Shown: one piece after another, positions 19,384 to 27,986 of the stretch
How positions within the stretch are numbered: the stretch's first letter is position 1
Layout of the letters: the number at the start of each line of letters is the position of its first letter
Assembly (NCBI RefSeq): GCF_012933365.1
Contig: NZ_JABBVZ010000005.1
Span: 27,278 to 91,277 of the forward strand
Origin: Sulfobacillus harzensis
Lineage (GTDB): Bacteria; Bacillota; Sulfobacillia; Sulfobacillales; Sulfobacillaceae
DNA: 64,000 nucleotides
Reading direction: 5' to 3'
Position numbers and translations under genes: made by a program
The notes under the pieces: generated by a model
What the model was told of the DNA's origin: nothing
The model's input: the letters and a program-made list of their open reading frames with translations, nothing else
Databases searched by the model: none

Positions 19384-20011
19384 CGGATCCCTCCCCCCGC
19401 GGCAATGCCGCGATATCGCGAAGTTTGACGGATGCCGCCCAAATCCCTTTGGGCTCCTTTAAGATCACCGGGGCCCTGGCGCATCGCCCGAGACACCGGA
19501 CAGCGGTCACACGCACGCCCTGGCGCGCGCGAAAGGCAGGGGACCGGCGCATGGCGTCCATGAGGAGTTGGGATCCCTTGGCACGGCAGGCGCTTCCCTG
19601 GCACACGAAGAGATGTTGCTGATAACGGGGCACGTGCACCGTCACCGGCGGCTTCGGCTCCCGAAGTCCGAGATGGCAGGCAAGGCTGAGCGCCAGGCCC
19701 AGCATCAATCCGATTCCGCCTCCCTCGGATCCCCAATACAACAGCGCTCCCACACTCGCCCCCAGGGCGGCATACAAAAGTCCTGCCCCCCGGCGTGGGC
19801 GCCCCGCGATCGCGAGCCATCCCGCCATGGCCAGCCACACGCCGGCTACCATGCCGGCATGATGGGGCCACCAAAGACGCGCAACCAACAGCCCAAAGAC
19901 GCACAAGGCGCCGAGCTCCCTCCATTTGGATGGTGCCCGACGCCCCAAGATACCCGCCAACACTAGGACCATGCCGCCCCAAAGGGCCGCCAAGAGGCGA
20001 ATGGTCACCAT
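19373..20011 (-). CDS. Membrane protein fused to thioredoxin-like [2Fe-2S] ferredoxin domain
   Basis: 212 residues. Residues 1-115 form four or five membrane helices of no known family. The C-terminal about 90 residues match the thioredoxin-like [2Fe-2S] ferredoxin group (COG3411): FVCQGSAC gives Cx4C and VRCLGRCARAPVI gives Cx3C. The cluster domain should face the cytoplasm. The membrane fusion suggests electron transfer to or from the membrane; the partner is unknown. It lies at the 3' end of the rodA-PAP2 run and overlaps a 53-aa membrane ORF. Confidence 0.72.
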   Translation of the reverse strand: MVTIRLLAALWGGMVLVLAGILGRRAPSKWRELGALCVFGLLVARLWWPHHAGMVAGVWLAMAGWLAIAGRPRRGAGLLYAALGASVGALLYWGSEGGGIGLMLGLALSLACHLGLREPKPPVTVHVPRYQQHLFVCQGSACRAKGSQLLMDAMRRSPAFRARQGVRVTAVRCLGRCARAPVILKEPKGIWAASVKLRDIAALPRGEGSGEN

Positions 20012-20622
20012 TGCCGACGTCGATAACGCGGCTCCGGCCTGATGCCGAAGATGCGGAACAATAGCTTAACCAGCCACTCCAGCCAGCCTCTCAAAGCCAG
20101 CACGATAAGTCCGGCGACAACGCCCACGGCCGCCCCGACGATAACGTCGGTCGGCCAGTGCAACCCCACGAAGACGCGCGCAATGGCCACGGCGGCGGCC
20201 AATATCAATGCCAAAATCCCATCACTGGCACCGGCAAAGAATAACCCCACGGCAAAGCCGAAACTCCCGGCGGCGTGATCACTGGGGAAGGAGGTATCGC
20301 GTTTATGGGACACCAGTTGATGAATCAGATGAGGCTCATACACAAAAGGCCGCGGGCGATACGGGAAGATGTGGCCCAAGATGACATTAATCACCAACGC
20401 CAACACACCCGCTACCACGGCATAAACCACAGCCCGGCGCGCTCGATTCTCTCGAAGCGGCGGCCAAAACCACAGCAGCAAAAAGATGACAGCCCAAATT
20501 TCCGGCGCGTATTTGGCTAAGACGATCGCCAAATGATTCAACAGTGGACTATATCGTGACCAACCATTGACCACGAGCTCCCAATGCTTGTCGAATCCTG
20601 TAATGGGAAATTGATGTGTCAA
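20005..20622 (-). CDS. PAP2-family membrane phosphatase, copy 2
   Basis: 205 residues, about six membrane helices, with the same three phosphatase motifs as copy 1 (PYRPRPF, SFPSDHAAGS, RVFVGLHWPTDV). A BcrC-like undecaprenyl diphosphatase role is likely. The TTG start (20622) overlaps the rodA stop in TTGA, so translation is probably coupled to RodA, a lipid II polymerase that releases undecaprenyl diphosphate: exactly the substrate of such an enzyme. It also overlaps the following gene by 7 bp. Confidence 0.87.
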   Translation of the reverse strand: MTHQFPITGFDKHWELVVNGWSRYSPLLNHLAIVLAKYAPEIWAVIFLLLWFWPPLRENRARRAVVYAVVAGVLALVINVILGHIFPYRPRPFVYEPHLIHQLVSHKRDTSFPSDHAAGSFGFAVGLFFAGASDGILALILAAAVAIARVFVGLHWPTDVIVGAAVGVVAGLIVLALRGWLEWLVKLLFRIFGIRPEPRYRRRQW

Positions 20623-21830
20623 TTCGGTCCCCCTACGAGGTCTTGTTCACTAAGCTGGTTCGAGTATAACACAGGCACTGGTTTTGCCACGGAAGGCTTG
20701 TAGCCCTGGACTTTGCGCCGTCCATAGACATTCAGCAAGAGGCCAATCGCCGCCGAGTCGGCCATCAAGGCCGATCCCCCGTAACTCATGAAAGGCAAGG
20801 GAACCCCTGCCACCGGCATAATGCCGGATGCCATCCCGGCGCTTTCGATGACGTGAAAGGCAAACATCGACGCCACACCAGCGGCCAAAAGCATCCCGAA
20901 GCGATCCTTCGCCTGGGTGGCGATGTAAACCGCCCGGGCAATGATGAGCAAGTAGACAAACAAAATCGCCATCGATCCCACAAAACCCAACTGTTCGCCA
21001 ATGCCCGCATAGATGAAGTCCGTGTAGGACTCTGGCAAATAGCCTAACAGCGTCGTGTGGGCGCCCATGGTCAGGCCGCTTCCGGTGAGGCCGCCAACCC
21101 CGATGTCGATGCGGGATTGAATCACGTTATAGCCGGTGCCCAAGGGATCTTTGTTGGGATTAATGAAGGCGGTCAGCCGGTTGAGCTGATAGGTGTGCAT
21201 AATGGGGATCTTGATGCCATAGCGGTAGTGCAGATAAATCCATAGCACCATCAGGCCCAACCCCGCGGGAAACACCAGCATTTTCAGCCAGGGCAGCCCC
21301 GCCATATACAGCATGCCAATTGTAATGGCGGCAAACACCAAGGTGGTACCAAGATCCGGCTGCTTCAAAATCATGAGCATCGGGATGCCAACGTGCACCA
21401 ACGGGCTGACCATGTCCCGCCAGTGCTTCAAACTCTTCTTTTTGTCCAGATGGGTGGCCAAGGTAATGATAATCGCCACCTTGGCGAGTTCCGAGGGCTG
21501 CAACTGAAAGGGCCCGATCGGAATCCACCGTTGGGCACCAAGCGCGGATTGCCCGTGCACCAACACGATGCCCAAAAGGCCGATTGCTGCCCAGTAGATG
21601 TAAGGGGCAAATTTTTTGAAGTGCTCGTAGTTAATCCATGTCGCAACGACCAGCACCACCGTCCCGAGCCCAAACCAGATCATCTGACGCTTCACAAAAT
21701 AGGTCGGATCTCCGGATGGTGCCCAGGGACGGGATGCACTGGCCAAAACAACAATGGACACTGCCGCCAAGAGATACATGGCGATCAGGGTGAAATAGTC
21801 TAATTGAAAGCGCGTATGGCGGTTTCCCAC
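20619..21830 (-). CDS. rodA: SEDS-family peptidoglycan polymerase RodA
   Basis: 403 residues with about ten membrane helices. Polymerises lipid II for cell elongation together with a class B PBP. DPLGTGYNVIQSRIDIGVGG and GYLPESYTDFIYAGIGEQLG are SEDS signatures; the Asp in YTDFIY is the known essential residue region, and PFMSYGGSA closes the family pattern. Its place after minCDE and mreBCD supports RodA rather than FtsW. GTG 21830 follows AGGGG. Confidence 0.92.
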   Translation of the reverse strand: MGNRHTRFQLDYFTLIAMYLLAAVSIVVLASASRPWAPSGDPTYFVKRQMIWFGLGTVVLVVATWINYEHFKKFAPYIYWAAIGLLGIVLVHGQSALGAQRWIPIGPFQLQPSELAKVAIIITLATHLDKKKSLKHWRDMVSPLVHVGIPMLMILKQPDLGTTLVFAAITIGMLYMAGLPWLKMLVFPAGLGLMVLWIYLHYRYGIKIPIMHTYQLNRLTAFINPNKDPLGTGYNVIQSRIDIGVGGLTGSGLTMGAHTTLLGYLPESYTDFIYAGIGEQLGFVGSMAILFVYLLIIARAVYIATQAKDRFGMLLAAGVASMFAFHVIESAGMASGIMPVAGVPLPFMSYGGSALMADSAAIGLLLNVYGRRKVQGYKPSVAKPVPVLYSNQLSEQDLVGGPN

Positions 21831-21910
21831 AAGATCAAACCCCTAAGACCAAAGTACTTCCAGTATAAACGAGGTCACATCCTGGGTCGAGGGACACCTT
21901 ATGGAGCCGC

Positions 21911-22186
21911 TTACAAAGTATTCCGTCCAGTAGCCGCCTTTTTACGGATAGGTATGTTAGCCACCAGCGCCATCGCATCATCATGTCGGGAAAAGTCAAC
22001 CTGAAAGCCCTGGTCGTCAATGTCCAGATACTGCGAAATAACCTTGACCAAATCGTTCTTCAGGTTCTCCAGCGCCTGCGGAGAGAGGCTGGCCCGATCG
22101 TGCACTAAGACCAGGCGGAGGCGCTCCTTGGCCACCTCTTTGCTCGCGTCATCCCGACCAAAAACCCGCGCGAACAAATCAAACAT
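21911..22186 (-). CDS. minE: Cell division topological specificity factor MinE
   Basis: 91 residues from ATG 22186 (GGAGG box). MFDLFARVFGR is the membrane-binding N-terminus; ERLRLVLVHDRASLSPQALE is the anti-MinCD helix that displaces MinC and stimulates the MinD ATPase; ISQYLDID is in the dimer domain. Follows minD by 17 bp. A MinE implies an oscillating Min system, unlike DivIVA-based B. subtilis. Confidence 0.95.
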   Translation of the reverse strand: MFDLFARVFGRDDASKEVAKERLRLVLVHDRASLSPQALENLKNDLVKVISQYLDIDDQGFQVDFSRHDDAMALVANIPIRKKAATGRNTL

Positions 22187-22203
22187 GGCGTTCCCTCCTC
22201 GGC

Positions 22204-23004
22204 TCACCCTTTGAGCCCCATCATCTTGCGCAGCCGCCCGATAAACCCTTGAGCGTCATCTTCCAGCTTCATCATCGGCACATTTTCTCCCATCAAGCGA
22301 CGTGCGATGTCCCGGTAAGCCTCGCCAGCCTTGGAGGTGTTGTTCAGCACGGCCGGCTCGCCGCGGTTGGTGGACACCACGATGAACTCGTCATCCGGGA
22401 CCACGCCCAGAAGATCGATGGCCAGAATCTCGATCATGTCGTTAATGTCCATCATGTCGCCCTTTTTTACCATGCTAGGCCGTATGCGGTTGACAATCAA
22501 GGCAGGGTGATGTTTTTCTTCCGCCTCTAAGAGTCCAATGATGCGATCCGCGTCGCGGACTGAGGAAACCTCAGGGGTGGCAACAACCACCGCCTTGTCA
22601 GAACCCGCCACCGCATTCTTGAATCCTTGCTCGATCCCCGCGGGACAGTCAATCAACACGAAGTCGAATTCCTGCTTCATCTCGCCCACCAGATCCCGCA
22701 TTTGGTCCGGGCTCACAGCCGTTTTGTCACGGGTCTGAGCCGCCGGTAGAAGGTAAAGGTTCTCGAACCGCTTGTCCTTGATGAGGGCATGCTTAAGTTT
22801 GGCAAACCCCTCGACCACATCCACCAAGTCGTAAACAATACGGTTCTCCAACCCCATGACCACATCCAGGTTGCGAAGCCCGATATCCGCATCAATTAGC
22901 GCCACCCGTTGGCCCGCCTGCGCCAGGCCCGCACCGATGTTGGCCGTGGTCGTGGTTTTCCCGACACCCCCCTTTCCCGAGGTAATGACAATGGCTTCCC
23001 CCAT
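22204..23004 (-). CDS. minD: Septum site-determining ATPase MinD
   Basis: 266 residues. Deviant Walker A SGKGGVGKTT (8-17), DADIGLRNLDVVMG, and LIDCPAGIEQGF. The C-terminal GFIGRLRKMMGLKG is the amphipathic membrane-targeting helix. Recruits MinC to the membrane and is driven off by MinE. Part of mreBCD-minCDE-rodA. Confidence 0.97.
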   Translation of the reverse strand: MGEAIVITSGKGGVGKTTTTANIGAGLAQAGQRVALIDADIGLRNLDVVMGLENRIVYDLVDVVEGFAKLKHALIKDKRFENLYLLPAAQTRDKTAVSPDQMRDLVGEMKQEFDFVLIDCPAGIEQGFKNAVAGSDKAVVVATPEVSSVRDADRIIGLLEAEEKHHPALIVNRIRPSMVKKGDMMDINDMIEILAIDLLGVVPDDEFIVVSTNRGEPAVLNNTSKAGEAYRDIARRLMGENVPMMKLEDDAQGFIGRLRKMMGLKG

Positions 23005-23045
23005 TAATGCTCCTCCTCATACGTAAACTCATGGCGCAAACTTTC

Positions 23046-23579
23046 TTAAAGCGATTCCACGGCCGTCAGCACACTCTTTTGCCATCGGTCAATGACCAGA
23101 CGGCCATCGCGGACTTCGGCCACTTCCGGCACGTCAGGAAGTACCGCTTCCCCCTGATCCGGTGCCCGGCCAATCACGTGGCCGATTCGAAGCTGGGTGG
23201 GATTGAGCCGAAACGCAGCGACGATCGCCTGCCCATCGCCCTCGGCCCCGGCATGTGCCAACCCTCGCAACCATCCCATCACCACAATGTCGCCACCCGC
23301 CGTGATTTCCGCGCCCGGATTGACATCCCCGAGTACGACCACATTCCCGTAAAAGCGTACCCGTTGCCCAGATCTGAGGGTTCTGCGGATTAGCAGCGTT
23401 GGATGACGCCGCGCCTCCTCCTCGAAGTCAAAGCCGCTCTGCCGGTCCAGCATGCGCTCCACAAACGGGGCTGACACCTCCGGCTTCGACAAACCCTTCG
23501 ATTTGTTCCTTCGCTTTTTGGGCTGAGGCTTGTCCGTCTCGAGGGCTTGGGCCTCGTCTGCCTTGGGTGTTCTCTCCAT
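23046..23579 (-). CDS. minC: MinC septum inhibitor lacking its N-terminal domain
   Basis: 177 residues. The C-terminal MinC domain is clear from about residue 62: RRTLRSGQRVRFYGNVVVLG, DVNPGAEITAGGDIVVMG, RLRG-like WLRGLAHAGA, the right-handed beta-helix that dimerises and binds MinD. The usual about 100-residue N-terminal domain that blocks FtsZ is absent; in its place are about 60 residues rich in Lys, Pro and Glu. An in-frame TGA upstream of the start rules out a longer frame here. ATG 23579 follows GGGGGAGG. Confidence 0.88.
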   Translation of the reverse strand: MERTPKADEAQALETDKPQPKKRRNKSKGLSKPEVSAPFVERMLDRQSGFDFEEEARRHPTLLIRRTLRSGQRVRFYGNVVVLGDVNPGAEITAGGDIVVMGWLRGLAHAGAEGDGQAIVAAFRLNPTQLRIGHVIGRAPDQGEAVLPDVPEVAEVRDGRLVIDRWQKSVLTAVESL

Positions 23580-23794
23580 GCGCGCCTCCCCCATATGACG
23601 TCAGCATTCTAAGAAGTTCTCTCTTTAGCGCGGAACTCCTGCCGAATCGCCAAGAGGGCTGACAACAATTTGTTTCCAAAAATCGCCAAACGCCACACGA
23701 AAAATTGGGGCTGTTGTCGTCCTCCGGCGTGGCGTTCGTGGCGTTCGTCCTGTTAGTCCAAAAAACGCAATGCTGCGCCATGAGGCGGAGACGT

Positions 23795-23821
23795 AAAAAA
23801 CCACGGACCATGCCGTGGTTT
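23795..23821 (-). terminator. Terminator after mreD
   Basis: On the minus strand AAACCACGG (plus 23813-23821) and CCGTGGTTT (plus 23798-23806) form a 9-bp stem around a 6-nt loop, with T-run continuing to 23795. Ends the mreBCD transcript before minC. Confidence 0.88.
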
Positions 23822-23839
23822 GACCACCATTTGCCGCCT

Positions 23840-24376
23840 TCAGCGATGATAGGGCAACGACCGGTGCCGACCGCGCGAATAGCGGCGATCCACTTCATGA
23901 CGGGGTCGGAATCCCAAAAGGCCGCCAATCGCTGGTGTAATCAACATGCTGAAGAGAAGCCATACCGGTAGGGGATGGGTAAACGAGTGCCAAGAGAAGG
24001 CGAAACCAAACATGCGTAGGATGACCCACTGGAATGGCACGACCAAAAGTTGGGCCAGCCCCGCCAAAAGCCCGGGCACAAAGATGTTGTCTCGCACGAT
24101 GCGCGATTCGAGACTGGCCACTACGAACCCGACCAGGGCAAAGGTCAAGGCATTTAGCCCCCATAGACGCCCAGCCCAAACATCCTGCATCAGCCCGCCG
24201 ATCAGTCCGGCCGCAAGGCCACGGCGCGGTGTTTCATAAAGGGCGATGATAATGGTCACCGACAACACCAAGTCGGGGACATAGCCAGCTGGGAATATCT
24301 GGGGAAGGAGCGCCGTCTGCGCTAAAAGCGCGAGGAGGTACAGGATAATCCAACTCGGGATGCGGAACTGCCACAT
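23840..24376 (-). CDS. mreD: Rod shape-determining protein MreD
   Basis: 178 residues, about five to six membrane helices. LPQIFPAGYVPDLVLSVTII and the GLIGGLMQDVWAGRLWGLNA segment are typical of MreD. Part of the elongasome with MreB, MreC and RodA. The ATG overlaps the mreC stop by one base (TAATG). Confidence 0.9.
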   Translation of the reverse strand: MWQFRIPSWIILYLLALLAQTALLPQIFPAGYVPDLVLSVTIIIALYETPRRGLAAGLIGGLMQDVWAGRLWGLNALTFALVGFVVASLESRIVRDNIFVPGLLAGLAQLLVVPFQWVILRMFGFAFSWHSFTHPLPVWLLFSMLITPAIGGLLGFRPRHEVDRRYSRGRHRSLPYHR

Positions 24377-25242
24377 TAATGATTCCCTCCGTATATCGGC
24401 GGTAGTGACGTTCCGTTGGGATGAGACAGCACCACCATCACATTGTCCAATTGATTAAAGTTGACTGACGGCGTAACCACCGCGGTCTCGGTGAGCCCAT
24501 AAGCCGTCTTTTGCACCTGTTCTACTTGTCCGATTAAGAGGCCCGGTGGATAATACTGGCTATAACCCGAGGTGACCACCGCATCCCCCGGTTGAATATT
24601 CGGCCGGTGGGCAAACAGTTGGAAGGTGAGATTTCCGGTGACTGGATCCCGTCCATTAATCACGCCCGCTGCCTGAGATCGCACGTCTTGAGCGCCCACG
24701 CCAGAACTCGGATCCAAAATCAACATCACGGTGGCGGTTACCGGAGTTGTGGACACCACCCGTCCCACCACGCCTTGTGGAACAATCACCGCCATGCCCG
24801 GCTGGATGCCGCTTCGGCTGCCTTGATTGATGACCACGGTTTGAAACCAGTTGTCGGGATTTCGGGAAATGACGGAGGCCGCTTGAAGCTTCCAGCCTTG
24901 GGCGCTCTCCTTGAGGTCCAACAACCCCCGCAACTGCGAGTTTTGATTCGAAAGCTCGGACAGTTCCAGTTTCATCGAGTTATAGAGGAGCAGCTTTTGC
25001 TTCAACTGGACATTCTCTTGTTCCAGCGTGAATAGTTGGCCCACTGTTCCCACGCCCTGGCCGACCTTGTCCCCTAAATAGGTTAAGCTGGAGGAGGCGG
25101 GAGATACCACCGTGCCGATTAGATTGCTCAGCGCGACCACCTTGCCGTGGACACGCGCCGTAAAGCTTAGACTTAACGAGACCACCATTATCACCAGCAC
25201 GATAATGATGGGACGGCGCCAGCGATAAATGAAGCCGCCCAT
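24376..25242 (-). CDS. mreC: Rod shape-determining protein MreC
   Basis: 288 residues. One N-terminal membrane anchor (about 11-29), a coiled coil (about 70-110, LFTLEQENVQLKQKLLLYNS), and two beta-barrel lobes (ASVISRNPDNWFQTVVINQG, then GLLIGQVEQV). Links cytoplasmic MreB to the periplasmic-side synthesis machinery. ATG 25242 follows GAGAGGA. Confidence 0.95.
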   Translation of the reverse strand: MGGFIYRWRRPIIIVLVIMVVSLSLSFTARVHGKVVALSNLIGTVVSPASSSLTYLGDKVGQGVGTVGQLFTLEQENVQLKQKLLLYNSMKLELSELSNQNSQLRGLLDLKESAQGWKLQAASVISRNPDNWFQTVVINQGSRSGIQPGMAVIVPQGVVGRVVSTTPVTATVMLILDPSSGVGAQDVRSQAAGVINGRDPVTGNLTFQLFAHRPNIQPGDAVVTSGYSQYYPPGLLIGQVEQVQKTAYGLTETAVVTPSVNFNQLDNVMVVLSHPNGTSLPPIYGGNH

Positions 25243-25304
25243 CCAAATCCTCTCCCCCCGAAATTAATCCCTATGGAGGGGAGATCGTTCCCCTCCATCC
25301 ATCC

Positions 25305-26336
25305 TTATCGGCGATTGCGGCGGCGCAGCGCTTCCAAATGGTGCGGGTCATCAAGTACCATCCCGGTTCCCCGCACCACCGTCAGCAGTGGTTCTTCCGC
25401 CATATGCACGGGCATGCCGGTTTCCGATCTGACCAGCTTGTCAAAGTTCCGCAAAAGCGAACCCCCACCAGTCATGACAATGCCTCGGTCCATGATGTCG
25501 GCGGCCAATTCCGGCGGCGACTTCTCCAAGGTTGCCTTGATGGCATCAACGATCGCGTTGACGGTGTCTGAGAGGGCGCGCTGAATCTCCGTGGAATTCA
25601 CTTTAAGCGTCTTGGGGAGCCCGGTTACCAAGTCGCGGCCCCGCACATCCATGGTCTCTTCATGATCCGGGGGATAGGCGGATCCAATGGTCATCTTGAC
25701 TTCCTCGGCCGTCCTCTCACCAATCATCATGTTATAAGTGCGCTTGATATGATTCACAATGGCCTCGTCCATCTCGTCGCCCGCCACGCGAATTGAACGT
25801 GCTGTGACAATGCCATCCAAGGAGATAATGGCTACTTCACAGGTGCCGCCCCCGATATCGACAATCATGTTGCCTGTCGGTTCGTTGACCGGAAGCCCCG
25901 CTCCAATCGCCGCCGCCATCGGTTCTTCAATGACGAGCGCTTCTCGTGCCCCCGCCTGCATGGCCGCGTCTTTGACAGCGCGCTCTTCCACGCCGGTGAC
26001 GCCCGAGGGAACGCCCACCACCACCAAAGGATGAATGAAGCGCATGTTGGTCGTGGCCTTGCGAATAAAGTATTTCAGCATAGCTTGCGTGGTATCAAAG
26101 TCAGCAATGACGCCATCTTTCAAAGGACGCACGGCGCGTATGTTTCCCGGCGTACGGCCCACCATCTGCTTGGCCTCTTGGCCTACCGCAATAATTTCTC
26201 CACTCATTTGGTCAATGGCGACGACCGAGGGCTCCTGCAGCACGATGCCTTTTCCATGGACAAAGACAACCGTGTTGGCCGTGCCCAGGTCAATCCCCAT
26301 ATCCTTCGAAAAGGAACCAAACAATCCCTTCAACAC
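25305..26336 (-). CDS. mreB: Rod shape-determining actin homologue MreB
   Basis: 343 residues. [14 protein letters not shown] is phosphate-1, [20 protein letters not shown] phosphate-2, and [16 protein letters not shown] the adenosine motif. Forms filaments that guide elongation. GTG 26336 follows GGAGG. First gene of mreBCD, with radC upstream, the order of B. subtilis. Confidence 0.97.
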   Translation of the reverse strand: MLKGLFGSFSKDMGIDLGTANTVVFVHGKGIVLQEPSVVAIDQMSGEIIAVGQEAKQMVGRTPGNIRAVRPLKDGVIADFDTTQAMLKYFIRKATTNMRFIHPLVVVGVPSGVTGVEERAVKDAAMQAGAREALVIEEPMAAAIGAGLPVNEPTGNMIVDIGGGTCEVAIISLDGIVTARSIRVAGDEMDEAIVNHIKRTYNMMIGERTAEEVKMTIGSAYPPDHEETMDVRGRDLVTGLPKTLKVNSTEIQRALSDTVNAIVDAIKATLEKSPPELAADIMDRGIVMTGGGSLLRNFDKLVRSETGMPVHMAEEPLLTVVRGTGMVLDDPHHLEALRRRNRR

Positions 26337-26346
26337 AATTTCCTCC

Positions 26347-27012
26347 CTAGCTTAATTCGGTCAGTTCGCCCAATTTAAGGCTCATGTGTCGTGACCGTCC
26401 GACAATCACATGGTCGAGCACAGGAATGCCCATCAACTCGCCACAGGCTTCTAAACGGCGGGTCAGCTCGCGATCCTGTCGGCTCGGCTGAGGGTCCCCG
26501 CTTGGATGATTGTGGGCGACCACAATTGAGGCCGCCGATCGGGCCACTGCCGGCCGAAATACCTCTCGAGGAAATACCTCCACCCGATCGATACCGCCGC
26601 GAAACAGCGTTTCAATCCCGAGTACAAACCCTTTAGTATTCAGCAATATCACACGAAATTCTTCTTGATCGCGATCTCTTAAGTCCCCCACCAGACGGAC
26701 AACATCTTCAGGATGTTGAACGCGTGGCTGCACCTCCTGCTCGACCCGATGCCCGAGCTCCAATGATGCTGCCAGAACGGCGGCCTTGGCAGCGCCCAAG
26801 CCGCGCACCGCCATCAATTCGGCCGGTGTACGACGCGACAGCCCCACAAAGCCTTCCCTAAGCAGCGCACGACTTAGATCCAGCACCGATTGTCCGGAGG
26901 TTCCAGTCCCCAAGAGCACGGCTAATAATTCCGCGTCCGACAAAACCGACGCCCCATGCCTCAGGAGCCGCTCCCGCGGCCTTTCGTCCCTGGGTGTTTC
27001 TCGGATCCCCAT
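26347..27012 (-). CDS. radC: RadC family protein (MPN/JAMM domain)
   Basis: 221 residues. Helix-hairpin-helix region ([20 protein letters not shown]) then an MPN domain with [17 protein letters not shown], the JAMM zinc motif. The cellular role of RadC is not settled despite the name. The N-terminus [20 protein letters not shown] is family-typical, so the 52-bp overlap with the maf 3' end is real. Lies between maf and mreB as in B. subtilis. Confidence 0.93.
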   Translation of the reverse strand: MGIRETPRDERPRERLLRHGASVLSDAELLAVLLGTGTSGQSVLDLSRALLREGFVGLSRRTPAELMAVRGLGAAKAAVLAASLELGHRVEQEVQPRVQHPEDVVRLVGDLRDRDQEEFRVILLNTKGFVLGIETLFRGGIDRVEVFPREVFRPAVARSAASIVVAHNHPSGDPQPSRQDRELTRRLEACGELMGIPVLDHVIVGRSRHMSLKLGELTELS

Positions 27013-27584
27013 GCCTTTTCTCCAGCCATCCGTTTTAATAGCCGCTCGACCACATCTCGCGGCAACCCAATGACCGTCTCCAGGTTTCCCTCGTAAGACT
27101 CAACCCATCGGCCGGCTCCGCCCTGAATGGCGTAGGCTCCGGCCTTGTCCATAGGTTCGCCGGTGGCCACGTATGTCTGAATCTCCACGGGCGACAAGGG
27201 CCGAAAGGTCACGTGAGCGACACTCACCGCCACATAACCCAGCCCCCGGACTCCCGACCAAACGGAAACCCCGGTGCAAATCTCATGACGTGTGCCGGAC
27301 AACATTTGCAACATCCGCTCCGCGTCACTTGCGTCCCGCGGCTTGCCGAGTATTTGTGCTCCCAGTGCCACAACCGTGTCCGCACCAAGGACCAACGCCT
27401 CAGGGCGCTTTTCTCCGACAGCCAACGCCTTCGAGGCTGCCAAGCGCCGTACCAACGACTCGGGCCGCTCATGCGGCCGGGCCGTTTCATCCAAATCTGC
27501 AGGCACCACCTCAAACGACAAGCCCATTTGAGACAGCAAGTGGTGACGGCGGGGGGACGACGATGCCAGAATCAACGAATTCAT
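26961..27584 (-). CDS. maf: Maf-like nucleoside triphosphate pyrophosphatase
   Basis: 207 residues. ILASSSPRRHHLL is the N-terminal signature; GADTVVALGAQILGKP and LSGTRHEICTGV hold the catalytic acidic and basic residues. Hydrolyses non-standard or modified pyrimidine NTPs, preventing their incorporation. ATG 27584 overlaps the DUF4321 stop in TGATG. The C-terminal tail ([16 protein letters not shown]) is extended and overlaps radC. Confidence 0.93.
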   Translation of the reverse strand: MNSLILASSSPRRHHLLSQMGLSFEVVPADLDETARPHERPESLVRRLAASKALAVGEKRPEALVLGADTVVALGAQILGKPRDASDAERMLQMLSGTRHEICTGVSVWSGVRGLGYVAVSVAHVTFRPLSPVEIQTYVATGEPMDKAGAYAIQGGAGRWVESYEGNLETVIGLPRDVVERLLKRMAGEKAWGSEKHPGTKGRGSGS

Positions 27585-27847
27585 CAAGCGCCTCGACGAT
27601 ACCAAAAAAGTCCGACGATAAGTCCAATAACCCCGAGCAGGTTGAGCTCCAGCCAACCTCCAAACTGAATTCCCACCACGCCTAGATTAATAGACCAGGT
27701 GGTGCCGGGCAGCGCGCCCACGGTCAGCAATGACTTCCCCAGTGGCGCCCATGCCGGTGCCAAAAGATGACCCAGCACCGACCCGACAATGCCGCCAATC
27801 ACAATGTAAATGATGGCAAGGCCTATCCCGTGCCGTCCCTTCTTCAA
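27584..27847 (-). CDS. DUF4321 small membrane protein
   Basis: 87 residues with two or three hydrophobic segments: an N-terminal helix (GIGLAIIYIVIGGIVGSVLG), a short amphipathic middle, and a C-terminal helix (GVIGLIVGLFWYRRG). The pattern and place between folC and maf fit DUF4321, a family of unknown function common in Firmicutes. Translationally coupled to maf by a 1-bp overlap. Confidence 0.78.
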   Translation of the reverse strand: MKKGRHGIGLAIIYIVIGGIVGSVLGHLLAPAWAPLGKSLLTVGALPGTTWSINLGVVGIQFGGWLELNLLGVIGLIVGLFWYRRGA

Positions 27848-27986
27848 CGGCGCACCTCCACATTCGACCCGTTCCTCCAGCCTATTGGCTAGAAATGTAA
27901 GGATCTTTCACAGCATACCATTCGAGCAAAGTCGCGCACAATCACTGAATTCTACCAACCATGACATGAAATCCTATTTTTCCCCG

